A DNA stretch of 64,000 nucleotides from Pedobacter sp. ASV28 (GTDB lineage Bacteria; Bacteroidota; Bacteroidia; Sphingobacteriales; Sphingobacteriaceae): contig NZ_JAELTN010000003.1 of NCBI RefSeq assembly GCF_016428855.1, positions 1-64,000 of the forward strand. Direction: 5' to 3'. Positions 17,496-28,018 of the stretch are shown here, one piece after another. How positions within the stretch are numbered: position 1 is the stretch's first letter; every line of letters begins with the position of its first letter. The notes beneath the pieces were generated by a model. It did not search any database and was not told where the DNA came from. It was given only the letters and a program-made list of their open reading frames with translations. The position numbers and the translations under genes are program-made.

Positions 17496-18338
17496 TTGGA
17501 TAAGAAATTAGTTGATCTTTTTATAAAAAATGCAATTGCCGAAGATGTAGGAGATGGAGATCATACTTCTTTATCTACCATACCATATGGTACACAGGGA
17601 AAGGCAAAGCTCTTGGTAAAAGAAGCAGGTATATTGGCGGGTGTAGAATTAGCCCTGGAGATATTTCACCAGATAGATGCTGCTCTAGCCATAAATGTCT
17701 TATTGACCGACGGTCAGGAAATTAAACCGGGAGATATTGCCTTTACGGTAAGTGGTAGCACTCATTCTATTTTAGTTGCCGAAAGATTAGTACTGAACTG
17801 TATGCAACGTATGAGTGGTATTGCCACCAAAACGCACCGTATAGTAAAACTTTTAGAAGGGTACAAAACCAAGGTACTTGATACGAGAAAAACAACGCCC
17901 GGATTAAGGTATTTGGAAAAATGGGCTGTTAAAATTGGTGGGGGTGTTAATCATCGCATTGGTTTATACGATATGATATTGATCAAGGATAATCATGTTG
18001 ATTATGCGGGCGGTATCAGCAATGCAATTCATGCTGCAAATGCTTATTTGAAAAGCACTGGTAAGCAATTGCAAATTGAAATTGAAGTAAGAAGCCTTAA
18101 TGAACTGAAAGAAGTTTTGGCGATGGGAAACATAGATCGGATCATGTTGGACAATTTCGAACTGTCAACATTAAAGGAAGCGATAGAACTGATAGATGGC
18201 AGGTTTTTAACCGAAGCTTCTGGAGGAATTGTAGAGGCTAACGTTCGTGATTATGCAGCGTGTGGAGTAGACTATATATCTATGGGGGAGTTAACCCATT
18301 CGGTAAAAAGCCTAGACCTTAGTTTAAAGGCTTATTAG
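17496..18338 (+). CDS. nadC: Nicotinate-nucleotide diphosphorylase (carboxylating)
   Basis: A 280-residue enzyme of NAD synthesis that converts quinolinate and PRPP to nicotinate mononucleotide, CO2 and PPi. Family words are AIAEDVGDGDHTS, LNCMQRMSGIATKT, LDTRKTTPGLRYLEKWAVKIGGG with the PRPP-binding Arg/Lys cluster, HRIGLYDMILIKDNH and the C-terminal barrel end EASGGI. The start is a TTG at 17496; no in-frame ATG exists in the 5' region before family similarity begins at DLFIKNAIAED. A near neighbour of plsY, a common Bacteroidota order. Confidence 0.96.
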   Translation: MDKKLVDLFIKNAIAEDVGDGDHTSLSTIPYGTQGKAKLLVKEAGILAGVELALEIFHQIDAALAINVLLTDGQEIKPGDIAFTVSGSTHSILVAERLVLNCMQRMSGIATKTHRIVKLLEGYKTKVLDTRKTTPGLRYLEKWAVKIGGGVNHRIGLYDMILIKDNHVDYAGGISNAIHAANAYLKSTGKQLQIEIEVRSLNELKEVLAMGNIDRIMLDNFELSTLKEAIELIDGRFLTEASGGIVEANVRDYAACGVDYISMGELTHSVKSLDLSLKAY

Positions 18339-18392
18339 CACGTGATAATTTCTGACCATTCAAAACCGATTTTTTTATTATCATTGTAGGAA

Positions 18393-19040
18393 ATGATTTC
18401 AATCTATTCTATTTCTGCGCTTATTGCTGCATACCTTCTTGGATCGATACCCACTGCTGTATGGCTTGGGCAGGCTTTCTATGGCATCGATGTAAGAGAG
18501 TATGGAAGTGGTAATGCAGGTGCAACCAATACTTTTAGGGTGTTGGGCAAAAAGCCAGGTATTGCAGTAATGGTTATTGATATCTTAAAAGGATATACAG
18601 CAACAAAACTGGCCTATTTAATAGGCCTTTCTGTAACTGGGCCAAAATACTCTGCACAGTTTGTAAACTATGAACTGGCCTTGGGGGTAATTGCGGTAAT
18701 GGGACATTTATTTCCAATTTTTGCCGGATTTAGAGGAGGAAAGGGCGTGGCAACCTTGTTTGGCATGGTGTTGGCCGTTAATCCTGCTGCGGCATTACTT
18801 TGTGTAAGTGTATTTATTATAGTATTGCTTGTATCTAAATACGTTTCACTGAGCTCTATTTGTGCCGGTTTTACTTTTCCTTTGGGCATAGTTTTTGTTT
18901 TTCAATCTTCCGTAAAATCTGAAGTATTGTATGGCATTTGTGTTTGCGTACTGATATTGGTTACCCATCAGAAAAATATTGAAAGACTTTTGAAAGGAAA
19001 AGAATCTAAGGTATATCTATTTAAGAAAAAAACTTCTTAG
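18393..19040 (+). CDS. plsY: Glycerol-3-phosphate acyltransferase PlsY
   Basis: A 215-residue inner-membrane enzyme that acylates glycerol-3-phosphate with acyl-phosphate, the first step of phospholipid synthesis. There are about five to six membrane segments. The three conserved PlsY motifs are GSIPTAVWLGQAFYGIDVREYGSGNAGATN (motif 1, long loop), GHLFPIFAGFRGGKGVATLFG (motif 2) and the HQKNIERLLKGKE end (motif 3). It lies 54 bases after nadC and before the M48 protease gene. Confidence 0.96.
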   Translation: MISIYSISALIAAYLLGSIPTAVWLGQAFYGIDVREYGSGNAGATNTFRVLGKKPGIAVMVIDILKGYTATKLAYLIGLSVTGPKYSAQFVNYELALGVIAVMGHLFPIFAGFRGGKGVATLFGMVLAVNPAAALLCVSVFIIVLLVSKYVSLSSICAGFTFPLGIVFVFQSSVKSEVLYGICVCVLILVTHQKNIERLLKGKESKVYLFKKKTS

Positions 19041-19081
19041 CAGATGCAATTGTTTAATCATCGAGTATTAAAATTAAGATC

Positions 19082-19888
19082 ATGAGAAAATTAATGATTT
19101 TTGGAGTGTCGACTGTCTTATTAGCGATTTCTTCTTGTTCAACTGTTCCCCTTACCGGACGAAGCAGGTTAAGTTTGGTAGATGAAAGTCAACTTCAGCA
19201 ACAAGCGGCTATTGGTTATTCGCAGCTGTTGAGCGATCCTCAAACAAAAGTAGTTTCCTCAAGTAATGCTAATGCCGCAATGGTGAAACGCGTTGGACAA
19301 AAGATAGCTGCGGCAGTTACTCAATACATGAACCAGAATGGCTATGGAGATCAGATCAAAGATTACAAATGGGAATATAATTTGATTGATAGCAAAGAAA
19401 TTAATGCTTGGTGTATGCCAGGTGGAAAAATTGCGGTTTATACAGGTATTTTGCCCGTAACTAAGGACGAAGCAGGGTTGGCAACTGTAATGGGACATGA
19501 GGTCGCTCATGCTATTGCACAACACTCTGCGGAAAGAGCATCGCAAATGACGGTTGCACAAGGTTTAGGTGCTGCGGTAGGCGTAGCGAGTAGTAACTCT
19601 AAATATGCGCAATATATTAATGCCGCTTATGGTATAGGTGGGCAGTTAACTATTTTAAGTTACGGAAGAAACCAAGAGCTAGAAGCTGATAAAATGGGTC
19701 TTTCTTTTATGGCAATGGCCGGATATAATCCTAGCAGTGCCGTAGGTTTTTGGCAAAGAATGGCACAAGCGAGTGCAGGTTCTCAAAAACCTCCAGCTTT
19801 TTTAAGTACGCACCCTACCGATCAAGCCCGTATTGCACAGATACAAAAAGATTTGCCAGAGGCAATGAAATACTATAAAGGGAAATAG
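19082..19888 (+). CDS. M48 family zinc metallopeptidase, lipoprotein
   Basis: A 268-residue envelope protease. The N-terminal lipoprotein signal MRKLMIFGVSTVLLAISSC ends at a lipobox Cys. The catalytic zinc site is HEVAH in ATVMGHEVAHAIAQHSAE, with the third ligand Glu in ELEADKMGLSFM. The C-terminal HPTDQARIAQIQKDLPE matches the LoiP / BepA-type M48 family, which handles misfolded outer-membrane proteins. TPR repeats of BepA are lacking, so it is closer to LoiP (YggG). It follows plsY by 41 bases on the same strand. Confidence 0.92.
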   Translation: MRKLMIFGVSTVLLAISSCSTVPLTGRSRLSLVDESQLQQQAAIGYSQLLSDPQTKVVSSSNANAAMVKRVGQKIAAAVTQYMNQNGYGDQIKDYKWEYNLIDSKEINAWCMPGGKIAVYTGILPVTKDEAGLATVMGHEVAHAIAQHSAERASQMTVAQGLGAAVGVASSNSKYAQYINAAYGIGGQLTILSYGRNQELEADKMGLSFMAMAGYNPSSAVGFWQRMAQASAGSQKPPAFLSTHPTDQARIAQIQKDLPEAMKYYKGK

Positions 19889-19967
19889 AAAATGGTGTAA
19901 GGTTTAAAGTATAGATAATTTATATTTCAGGCTTTTTAAAACCTTTTTTGTTTAGAAAAATTAATCC

Positions 19968-21221
19968 TTAACCCGTAGAAAGTACGCCCATAATGGCTGA
20001 TGCTTTCAATAAACATTCTTCATATTCTTGTTCAGGATCTGATTGGTAAGTAATGGCGCCGCCAACCTGGAAAGAAAGATATTTTGTGCTGCTATTGTAA
20101 AGTATGCTGCGAATAATGACATTAAAATCGAAGTCGCCATTAGGACTGATGTAGCCAAATGAACCTGAATAAACCCCTCTTTTGCTGTTTTCATAGGTGT
20201 CTATAAGCTGCATGGCTCTTAGTTTAGGCGCTCCTGTCATTGAGCCCATAGGAAAAGTATTTTTTATGGCATCCACAAAATGTATTTTGGGGTCTAATTC
20301 ACAACTTATGGTCGATATCATTTGATAAACCTGGGGGAAGCTATAAATGCCGAAAAGTTCATCTACCTTTACCGTTCCTTTTTTGGCGCTTTTTGTCAAA
20401 TCGTTCCTTACCAGATCAACAATCATCACATTTTCTGCCTGCTCTTTTTTGTTGGCCTTAAAATCCTGTTTGATGCTTAAATCCTGTTTTGTATCCGTGC
20501 TTCTTTTGGCAGTTCCTTTTATGGGCTGAGAGATAAGCTTATTGCCTCTTTTACAAAGAAACCGCTCCGGAGTAGCAGATAATATATATTTATCCTTTAT
20601 CTTAAAAAAGCCCGAGAATGGTGTAGGAGATATTTTCGATAATTCACTATAAACAACAACGGGGTTGATTTGAGCGTGTTGGGCAAAAAATTCTTGACAA
20701 AAATTTACTTCATAAATATCACCACGTTTAATATGTTGTTGTATTTTTTTTACCTGTTCCAGATAATTGTCCTTACTAAACCTACTTTCAATGGAGATCT
20801 TTTCAGAGCGTGATTCGATGAAAGAAAACTGTTCAATAGCCGAAATCATTGTTGGACTTCCTTTTAAGACTTCAATTTTTCCCTCTTTAATTCCAATTAT
20901 ATGCTGAGGAATAAAGAAATACAGGTCTGGAAAGTCAAGTTGATCGGTCTGTGTAGTAGAAAGGTCTTCCACTTCGTTTTTTAACTCGTAGCTTAAAAAG
21001 CCGAATAACCAATCTTTATATTGCTCATAAAAAGATTTTAGTGTGCTAAAGGCTTTCCCGGTTTGTGCATGAAGTTCATTTTCGTTTCCAAATGCAATAA
21101 TACATTCATACTGTCCATATCGGTCTGTATACTGATGGGAATTAAGAAAACAGCAGGTTTCAAAAGTTGCTGCGAAATGTAAGGCTTTCTGCTTGAAAAT
21201 ATGGTCTTTTGAATGGATCAT
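19968..21221 (-). CDS. Aminodeoxychorismate synthase component I (PabB-type)
   Basis: A 417-residue chorismate-utilising enzyme that would aminate chorismate to 4-amino-4-deoxychorismate for folate synthesis. The N-terminal half is the divergent anthranilate-synthase-I N domain. The C-terminal chorismate-binding half carries KRGDIYEVNFCQEFFA, SPTPFSGFF, SATPERFL, QPIKGTAKR, NVMIVDLVRNDL and the PMGSMTGAPK block, then GVYSGSFGYISPNGDFDFNVIIRS. The KGTAKR word and short N-domain fit PabB better than TrpE. It stands alone. A class IV aminotransferase that could be the lyase partner is at 36065-36901. Confidence 0.88.
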   Translation of the reverse strand: MIHSKDHIFKQKALHFAATFETCCFLNSHQYTDRYGQYECIIAFGNENELHAQTGKAFSTLKSFYEQYKDWLFGFLSYELKNEVEDLSTTQTDQLDFPDLYFFIPQHIIGIKEGKIEVLKGSPTMISAIEQFSFIESRSEKISIESRFSKDNYLEQVKKIQQHIKRGDIYEVNFCQEFFAQHAQINPVVVYSELSKISPTPFSGFFKIKDKYILSATPERFLCKRGNKLISQPIKGTAKRSTDTKQDLSIKQDFKANKKEQAENVMIVDLVRNDLTKSAKKGTVKVDELFGIYSFPQVYQMISTISCELDPKIHFVDAIKNTFPMGSMTGAPKLRAMQLIDTYENSKRGVYSGSFGYISPNGDFDFNVIIRSILYNSSTKYLSFQVGGAITYQSDPEQEYEECLLKASAIMGVLSTG

Positions 21222-21663
21222 TTTACTAGCGTAAAGGTAAAAAATGTAGGTAGTTCAAAGGCCTTAAATAAAATATTTTTTATGTTCATTGATAAATTAT
21301 TTAGTAAATGAATATGGCTATAGTTCGGGTTTCATGTAAATCTAAGTTGGTTTGGACTTGCTTATTTATTCACCAATGCATATAAAAGTTAGTTAAGGAT
21401 CCTCATATTGATTCTACATATAGAATTATGAAAGGTACAGAAAAGTTGATCGAGAAAACCAAGCTGTTATTTTTTTAGGAGCAAGCCTAGTTAAGAACTA
21501 ACAAGCAACTAATTTTTAACCTTGTATAAAAGTCCAAAGGAGCTAAAGCCTGTTGAAATACTTGATACCGAGCTCAAACCTTTATCAAAAAAATGTGTTA
21601 GCTTATTTGATGATGAGTATAATGCTTGTCGATAATTAATTTGATCTTTTAACAATACTTGGT
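21222..21663. other. 440-bp gap with no gene seen
   Basis: This AT-rich spacer between pabB and the glycosyltransferase contains no convincing open frame, tRNA-like arms or strong hairpin. It holds the divergent promoters of its neighbours at most. Confidence 0.6.
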
Positions 21664-22542
21664 ATGCGTGTAGCTCATATTATTTTGGTAAATGAAAATG
21701 CTGCGCAGATAGAAAGAATGATTAGGAAACTAGCCCATCCTGAATTTGATTTTTATATTCACCTTGACAGAAAGTTGGATGAGGAAGAGTTTATACACTT
21801 GGCCTGCTTGCCTAATACCTTTTTTATAGAGAATAGGATAGAGGTAATTAAGGGAGGTTATAGTCTGCTAAGGACAATATTGACAGCGACTTCATATGTG
21901 CTAAACGTTGGAAAGGACTACCATTATATTAATTTATTAAGAGGGCAAGATTATCCGATAAAAAGTGCAGCGTATATTTATGATTTTTTAAATGCTCATC
22001 AACGTTATTCTTTTGTATCCTATGACGAAGACCGCAGAACAAGTTGGTGGAAAGACTTTCCTCCTCTATATGAGTCCTATCATCTTACCGAGTTTAATTT
22101 TTGGGGTAAAAGTAAAATTCAGATGGTACTGAATGCAGTTCTGCCAAAAAGAAAATTTCCAATGAAGGTTAAATTATACGGTGGGAATAAAGGTGCATGG
22201 TGGACCTTGAGAAGTGATGTGGCAAAATATCTAGTGCATAAGGTGGAAAATAATTTGAAGCTTCAAAAATTCCTAAAATGGTGCAGGAGTGCTGATGAAT
22301 TTGTAGTGCCTACATTGTTAATGAATTCCTCTTTTAAATCTTCAATAGTAAATAATAATTTTCGATATATCGATTGGACTAAAGGAAGGTCAGATCTTGA
22401 AAATTTATTGTTGACAGATTTAGATGAATTCAGACAGGCGGAAATATGGTTTGCCGGAAAATTCGATAGCAGGGTAGACGAAGTAATACTAACGGCCATT
22501 GACCATATGAATATTCATGAAAAAAGGCTTTCTGTATTATAG
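21664..22542 (+). CDS. Glycosyltransferase family 14, core-2/I-branching type
   Basis: A 292-residue transferase resembling beta-1,6-N-acetylglucosaminyltransferases (GT14). It starts MRVAHIILVNENAAQIERMI, has DFYIHLDRKLDEEEF and the donor-site region HYINLLRGQDYPIKS, then GGNKGAWWTLRSDVAKYLV and CRSADEFVVPTLLMNS, all characteristic of bacterial GT14 proteins. No membrane segment is seen; it probably acts at the inner face of the cytoplasmic membrane on a glycolipid or capsule precursor. No other glycan-synthesis gene is nearby, so the acceptor is unknown. The stop codon lies in the loop of the downstream terminator. Confidence 0.88.
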   Translation: MRVAHIILVNENAAQIERMIRKLAHPEFDFYIHLDRKLDEEEFIHLACLPNTFFIENRIEVIKGGYSLLRTILTATSYVLNVGKDYHYINLLRGQDYPIKSAAYIYDFLNAHQRYSFVSYDEDRRTSWWKDFPPLYESYHLTEFNFWGKSKIQMVLNAVLPKRKFPMKVKLYGGNKGAWWTLRSDVAKYLVHKVENNLKLQKFLKWCRSADEFVVPTLLMNSSFKSSIVNNNFRYIDWTKGRSDLENLLLTDLDEFRQAEIWFAGKFDSRVDEVILTAIDHMNIHEKRLSVL

Positions 22543-22556
22543 AAAGCCTTTTTAGT
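22521..22556. terminator. Bidirectional terminator between GT14 gene and purA
   Basis: A perfect 13-bp stem (22521-22533 with 22541-22553) around a 7-base loop, with A-rich left and T-rich right flanks, serves both converging genes. The GT14 stop codon (22540-22542) overlaps the loop. Confidence 0.9.
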
Positions 22557-22576
22557 TTTAATATAGAATGGGAACG

Positions 22577-23863
<1,287 letters not shown>

Positions 23864-23888
23864 TTAAAGATAGATTTGGTTATGTAAA

Positions 23889-24380
23889 TTAATTAGTTGC
23901 TTTTTTATTTGCGGATGCGGTCTTGATGGCTGCAGCTGCACTGCAATCAAAGCATATCCCGTAGAGATTTAAAGAATGGTGTTTGATGTCGAATTTGAGC
24001 AAGTCGCCTACCATACTTTGGATTTGGTGGATGCGTGGATCACAGAATTCCACTACTTTGCCACAATCTATACAAATGACGTGATCATGTTGATGATAGC
24101 CATAAGATTTTTCAAATTGAGCCATGTTTTTGCCAAACTGGTGTTTGGTGACCAGATCGCAAGATACCAATAGCTCTAAAGTGTTGTACACAGTAGCCCT
24201 ACTTACACGATATTTTTGGTTTTTCATGTGTATGTAAAGAGTCTCTACATCAAAGTGATCATCTCTAGAGTAGATTTCTTCTAAAATAGCAAAACGCTCG
24301 GGGGTTTTTCTTAAGTTTTTATTTTCGAGATAGGCTTCAAATATCTTTCTAACCAACTCGCTTGTGTTCTGTTCAGACAT
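23889..24380 (-). CDS. Fur family metal-responsive regulator
   Basis: A 163-residue regulator. The N-terminal winged helix covers RKTPERFAILEEIYSRDDHFDVETLY and VSRATVYNTLELLVSCDLV. The dimerisation part has the metal-site word YGYHQHDHVICIDCGKVVEFCDPRIH and two CxxC pairs (CIDC and CFDC) for structural zinc. Whether it senses iron, zinc or peroxide cannot be read from this. The ATG at 24380 (MSEQNTSEL) is chosen because the longer frame starts with a GTG beside the -7 element TACCTTTG (24404-24397). It lies between rel and purA. Confidence 0.93.
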   Translation of the reverse strand: MSEQNTSELVRKIFEAYLENKNLRKTPERFAILEEIYSRDDHFDVETLYIHMKNQKYRVSRATVYNTLELLVSCDLVTKHQFGKNMAQFEKSYGYHQHDHVICIDCGKVVEFCDPRIHQIQSMVGDLLKFDIKHHSLNLYGICFDCSAAAAIKTASANKKATN

Positions 24381-24396
24381 AGTTTTAAACTCCACT

Positions 24397-24404
24397 CAAA
24401 GGTA
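24397..24404 (-). promoter_or_regulatory. fur -7 element
   Basis: Minus-strand TACCTTTG, an exact match to TAnnTTTG, 16 bases upstream of the fur ATG at 24380. It supports that start and a short leader. Confidence 0.6.
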
Positions 24405-24485
24405 GTTAAATTGTTTGATTGTTTGATGGTGCTAAGGTCGAATTCTTGTAAAGTTTCTATCCACATTAAGATAGTTTGTAAACAT

Positions 24486-26696
24486 TTAGGTATCGAATCT
24501 GGTCACCCCGGTTACTCCTTTTACTTCCAACAGATTTTTGATCAGATGGTCTAAATGTTCTCTGTCATTCACAAAAATTTTAATCGATCCATCAAATATG
24601 CCATCATTGGTATCTACGGTAATGGAACGCATGTTCACCTTAAAATCGTTTGATATGACCTTGGTGATATTATTGATAAGTCCAACATCATCTATGCCTA
24701 CAATGTGTAGCCCCGTTAAGAAGGTAAGTTCCTGTTGCCTGTTCCATTTGGCTTTAACCACACGGTAACCATAGTTGGCCATTAGCTGTGCAGCATTTGG
24801 ACAATTGGTTCGGTGTATTTTTATGCCTTCGTTCACTGTAACAAAGCCAAATACATCATCTCCTGGAATAGGATTACAGCAGGCTGCCAAGGTATAATCT
24901 ATCTTTTGTAAATCTTCACCAATTAACAATACATCAGACTCTGGGCCTTTTACCTTGTTGAGCAAGGCATCTATGCGTTCGTTATCTGCAGTTCTTTCGT
25001 TGCCTCTGTTTTCGATTTCCTTTTCGCTGGCAAGATACTCCTTCAGGTCTTTAAGCTCTATTTTACCCTTTGCAACGTTGATAAACAGGTCTTGGGTAGA
25101 TTGGAGCTTGAAGAAATAAGTGAGCTTATTTAGGTTGTCGGTGTTATAAGTGATCTTAAGAGATTTTAGTTTGCGTTCCAGCAATTCTTTTCCATCTTCT
25201 GCAATTCTTCTTTTTTCTTCTTTTAAAGAAGATTTGATTTTAGATTTTGCCTTGGCAGTGACCACAATGCTTAACCAATCTTCCTTGGGTGTTTGCTTGC
25301 TAGAGGTAATAATTTCTACCTGATCGCCATTTTGGAGCTTATAGGAAAGGGGAACAAGTTTGTGATTTACTTTTGCCCCAATACATTTTGCGCCGACATC
25401 TGTATGTATCTCGAAGGCAAAATCTAAGGCCGTAGCACCTAATGGAAGTTGTAAAAGTGCTCCTTTTGGAGTGAAAATAAATATTTCATCAGAAAATAGG
25501 TTCATTTTAAAGTCATCCAAGAAATCTAGGGCATTGGATTCGGGATTGCTGAGCATTTCACGTACCTTTTGTATCCATTGATCTAGGCCATTATCATTGC
25601 TGGATTCTTTATATTTCCAATGTGCGGCAAAACCTTTTTCCGCAATTTCATTCATGCGTTGGGTACGTATTTGCACTTCTACCCATTGGCCTTTGGGCCC
25701 CATTACGGTAGTGTGTAACGATTCATAACCATTTCCTTTAGGGGAAGATACCCAGTCGCGCAAACGATCAGGGTTGGGGCGGTATAAATCGGTTACAATA
25801 GAATAAGCCTTCCAACAATCAGCCTTTTCACTTTCTGGTGAGCTATCTAAAATAATCCTAATGGCAAAAAGATCGTATACTTCCTCAAAAGGGATGTTCT
25901 TTTTCTTCATCTTATTCCAGATGGAATGTATGGATTTTGGACGTCCGTAAACATTGGCAATTAATCCTTGTTCGGCCAGAATTTCATTGATAGGTTCTAC
26001 AAAGGCCTTTATAAAGGCATTTCGTTCGGCTTTTTTCTCATTTAACTGTGTAGCAATAAATTTATAGGTATCTGGCTCTAGGTACTTCATTGACAAGTCT
26101 TCGAGTTCCGATTTTATAGCATATAAACCTAAACGATGTGCCAACGGTGCATATAGGTAAATGGTTTCCGAGGCAATTTTAAGTTGCTTCTGTCTCGGCA
26201 TAAAGTCCATGGTACGCATGTTGTGCAACCTATCGGCAAGTTTGATAAGAATTACCCTTACATCGTCTGCAAGGGTGAGCAGCATCTTTCTGAAGTTTTC
26301 AGCCTGTAGAGAGCTATTATAATCAAAAACACCAGATATTTTGGTAAGTCCGTCTATAATTTTAGCGGTCTTCTTGCCAAATTCACGTTCAATATCTTCT
26401 AAAGTAATATCCGTATCTTCCACTACATCGTGAAGCAGGGCACATACAATAGAGGTGGTACCCAATCCAATTTCTTCTGCTGCAATTTGGGCAACGGCAA
26501 TGGGGTGATAAATATAAGGCTCGCCCGATTTGCGACGCATATCTTTATGACTTTCCAAAGCCATATCGAAAGCCTTACGTATTTCTTTTTTATCTCCTTT
26601 TTGTAGCGTTGATTTACAGGCACGTAGCAATGCCCTGTACCTTTTTAAGATTTCTTTTTTTTCAGCTTCAATATCTATTACCAAAGTGTTCTTCAT
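24486..26696 (-). CDS. Bifunctional (p)ppGpp synthetase/hydrolase, Rel/SpoT family
   Basis: A 736-residue cytosolic alarmone enzyme governing the stringent response. The N-terminal HD hydrolase domain is intact (ALLHDVVEDTDITLEDIE; metal-binding HD). The synthetase domain follows, with YGRPKSIHSIWNKM, VYDLFAIRII and WVSSPKGNGYESLHTTV. Next come a TGS domain (FIFTPKGALLQLPLGATALD), the zinc-finger-like CCNPIPGDDVFGFVT region and a C-terminal ACT domain. Both catalytic halves look complete, so it should make and degrade (p)ppGpp. It starts a minus-strand group with fur and purA, though fur has its own promoter. Confidence 0.96.
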   Translation of the reverse strand: MKNTLVIDIEAEKKEILKRYRALLRACKSTLQKGDKKEIRKAFDMALESHKDMRRKSGEPYIYHPIAVAQIAAEEIGLGTTSIVCALLHDVVEDTDITLEDIEREFGKKTAKIIDGLTKISGVFDYNSSLQAENFRKMLLTLADDVRVILIKLADRLHNMRTMDFMPRQKQLKIASETIYLYAPLAHRLGLYAIKSELEDLSMKYLEPDTYKFIATQLNEKKAERNAFIKAFVEPINEILAEQGLIANVYGRPKSIHSIWNKMKKKNIPFEEVYDLFAIRIILDSSPESEKADCWKAYSIVTDLYRPNPDRLRDWVSSPKGNGYESLHTTVMGPKGQWVEVQIRTQRMNEIAEKGFAAHWKYKESSNDNGLDQWIQKVREMLSNPESNALDFLDDFKMNLFSDEIFIFTPKGALLQLPLGATALDFAFEIHTDVGAKCIGAKVNHKLVPLSYKLQNGDQVEIITSSKQTPKEDWLSIVVTAKAKSKIKSSLKEEKRRIAEDGKELLERKLKSLKITYNTDNLNKLTYFFKLQSTQDLFINVAKGKIELKDLKEYLASEKEIENRGNERTADNERIDALLNKVKGPESDVLLIGEDLQKIDYTLAACCNPIPGDDVFGFVTVNEGIKIHRTNCPNAAQLMANYGYRVVKAKWNRQQELTFLTGLHIVGIDDVGLINNITKVISNDFKVNMRSITVDTNDGIFDGSIKIFVNDREHLDHLIKNLLEVKGVTGVTRFDT

Positions 26697-26782
26697 TTGT
26701 GTTTTCTAGGTAAAATTATAGTAAGTTATACTATAAAGTGCTATATTAGATTGTAGTTAAAACGAATATATAAAAATAGCTT

Positions 26783-26790
26783 TAACTTTG
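26783..26790 (+). promoter_or_regulatory. -7 element of the DUF4294 gene
   Basis: TAACTTTG exactly matches the -7 consensus and ends 15 bases before the ATG at 26806. It shows that the TTG at 26788 cannot be the true start. Confidence 0.6.
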
Positions 26791-26805
26791 TATAGGCATA
26801 AATTT

Positions 26806-27423
26806 ATGAAATATTATCGTTTTTTTGCGCTGTTTATTGTCATGTTTGGTGCTTTTCAGGCCAAATCGCAAGATAGTACCGCCGCGGCTATCTATCCTAA
26901 GTTAGGCAAAAATGATACCATTCGTGTAGCAGCTACCAATGATAACGGTTATATGATTCCATGGATTGGCTTGAGGGAAGTGATCATCTACGGGCAGCGG
27001 ATATGGAAATCACCACAAGATCAGGCAGCTTATAATAGGCTGAGGTATAATGTGCTTAAGGTAATGCCCTACGCTCTGTTTGCCAAACGTAGGTATGAGA
27101 AGCTGGAAAGAGATTTGGCAACAGTAGCGGATAAAAAAGAACAAAAAAGACTGGTGAAAGAGTGTGATGCAGAGATCAAGAAAATGTTTAATACCGAGAT
27201 CAAGGAATTGACAATTACCCAGGGACAAATATTAACTAAACTAATTGATAGGGAAGTGGGAAGAACCACATATGATGTAGTTAAGCAAACAAAAGGGAAG
27301 TTCGCAGCGTTTTCTTACCAACTGGTGGCAAGGGTTGTGGGACATAATCTAAAAAGTACCTACGATGCCAAAGAGGATAGGGATATCGAATCTATTATCG
27401 TCAATTCCGGTTACTATCAGTAG
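26806..27423 (+). CDS. DUF4294 family secreted protein
   Basis: A 205-residue exported protein. The ATG at 26806 gives the signal peptide MKYYRFFALFIVMFGAFQAKS. The mature part is mostly helical and very basic, with IGLREVIIYGQRIWKSPQDQ, the helix RLRYNVLKVMPYALFAKRRYEKLERDL and a C-terminal conserved FAAFSYQLVARVVGHNLKSTYD. This matches DUF4294, conserved in Bacteroidota and of unknown role. The glutathione peroxidase gene begins nine bases after its stop. Confidence 0.85.
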   Translation: MKYYRFFALFIVMFGAFQAKSQDSTAAAIYPKLGKNDTIRVAATNDNGYMIPWIGLREVIIYGQRIWKSPQDQAAYNRLRYNVLKVMPYALFAKRRYEKLERDLATVADKKEQKRLVKECDAEIKKMFNTEIKELTITQGQILTKLIDREVGRTTYDVVKQTKGKFAAFSYQLVARVVGHNLKSTYDAKEDRDIESIIVNSGYYQ

Positions 27424-27432
27424 ATTTGAAAC

Positions 27433-27939
27433 ATGAATTTAGACACAACAGTGTATCCGTTTAAAGCTAAATTGATTAACGGAACAGAAAAAAACTTGGC
27501 CGATTATAAAGGCAAAGTATTGTTGATTGTAAATACAGCCTCAGGTTGTGGTTTTACACCTCAGTTAAAAGAACTTCAAGAAATAAGAGCAGAATTTTCG
27601 GCTAAAGGTTTTGAGGTTCTTGGCTTTCCCTCTAATGATTTCGGAAAGCAGGAGCCTTTGAATGGTAAGGAAATTAACGAGTTTTGCGAGGTTAATTATG
27701 GGGTCAAATTTCCTATTTTTGATAAGATCATGATCAGGGGAAAGGAAGCCCATCCATTGTTTAAATTTTTGGCCGATAAAAAGTTGAATGGTCATCTGAG
27801 TTCTACACCACGTTGGAACTTCCATAAATACCTGATCAATAGGAACGGAGAGGTTGTAGAATATTTTTATCCCTTTACCAAACCGACCTCATCAAAAGTA
27901 AAGAAGAAGATACAACGTCTTTTAAACGAGACCATTTAA
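27433..27939 (+). CDS. Glutathione peroxidase family thiol peroxidase
   Basis: A 168-residue peroxidase reducing hydroperoxides, probably with thioredoxin in bacteria. The active-site tetrad is visible: Cys in NTASGCGFTPQLKEL, Gln in DFGKQEP, and Trp-Asn in TPRWNFHKYLI. The usual FPCNQF word reads FPSNDF, so that Cys is absent. Another Cys occurs in NEFCEVNYGVKFPIFDKI. The length is normal. It has its own perfect -7 word TAGATTTG (27421-27428) overlapping the stop codon of the preceding gene. It stands before bshB1 of bacillithiol synthesis, making a small redox group. Confidence 0.93.
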   Translation: MNLDTTVYPFKAKLINGTEKNLADYKGKVLLIVNTASGCGFTPQLKELQEIRAEFSAKGFEVLGFPSNDFGKQEPLNGKEINEFCEVNYGVKFPIFDKIMIRGKEAHPLFKFLADKKLNGHLSSTPRWNFHKYLINRNGEVVEYFYPFTKPTSSKVKKKIQRLLNETI

Positions 27940-28018
27940 TAGCCATTTCAATTTTATCATCGTTGCCATACTGAATTTATTTCAATATTGGATTTAAACA
28001 ACATAATTACATATTATA

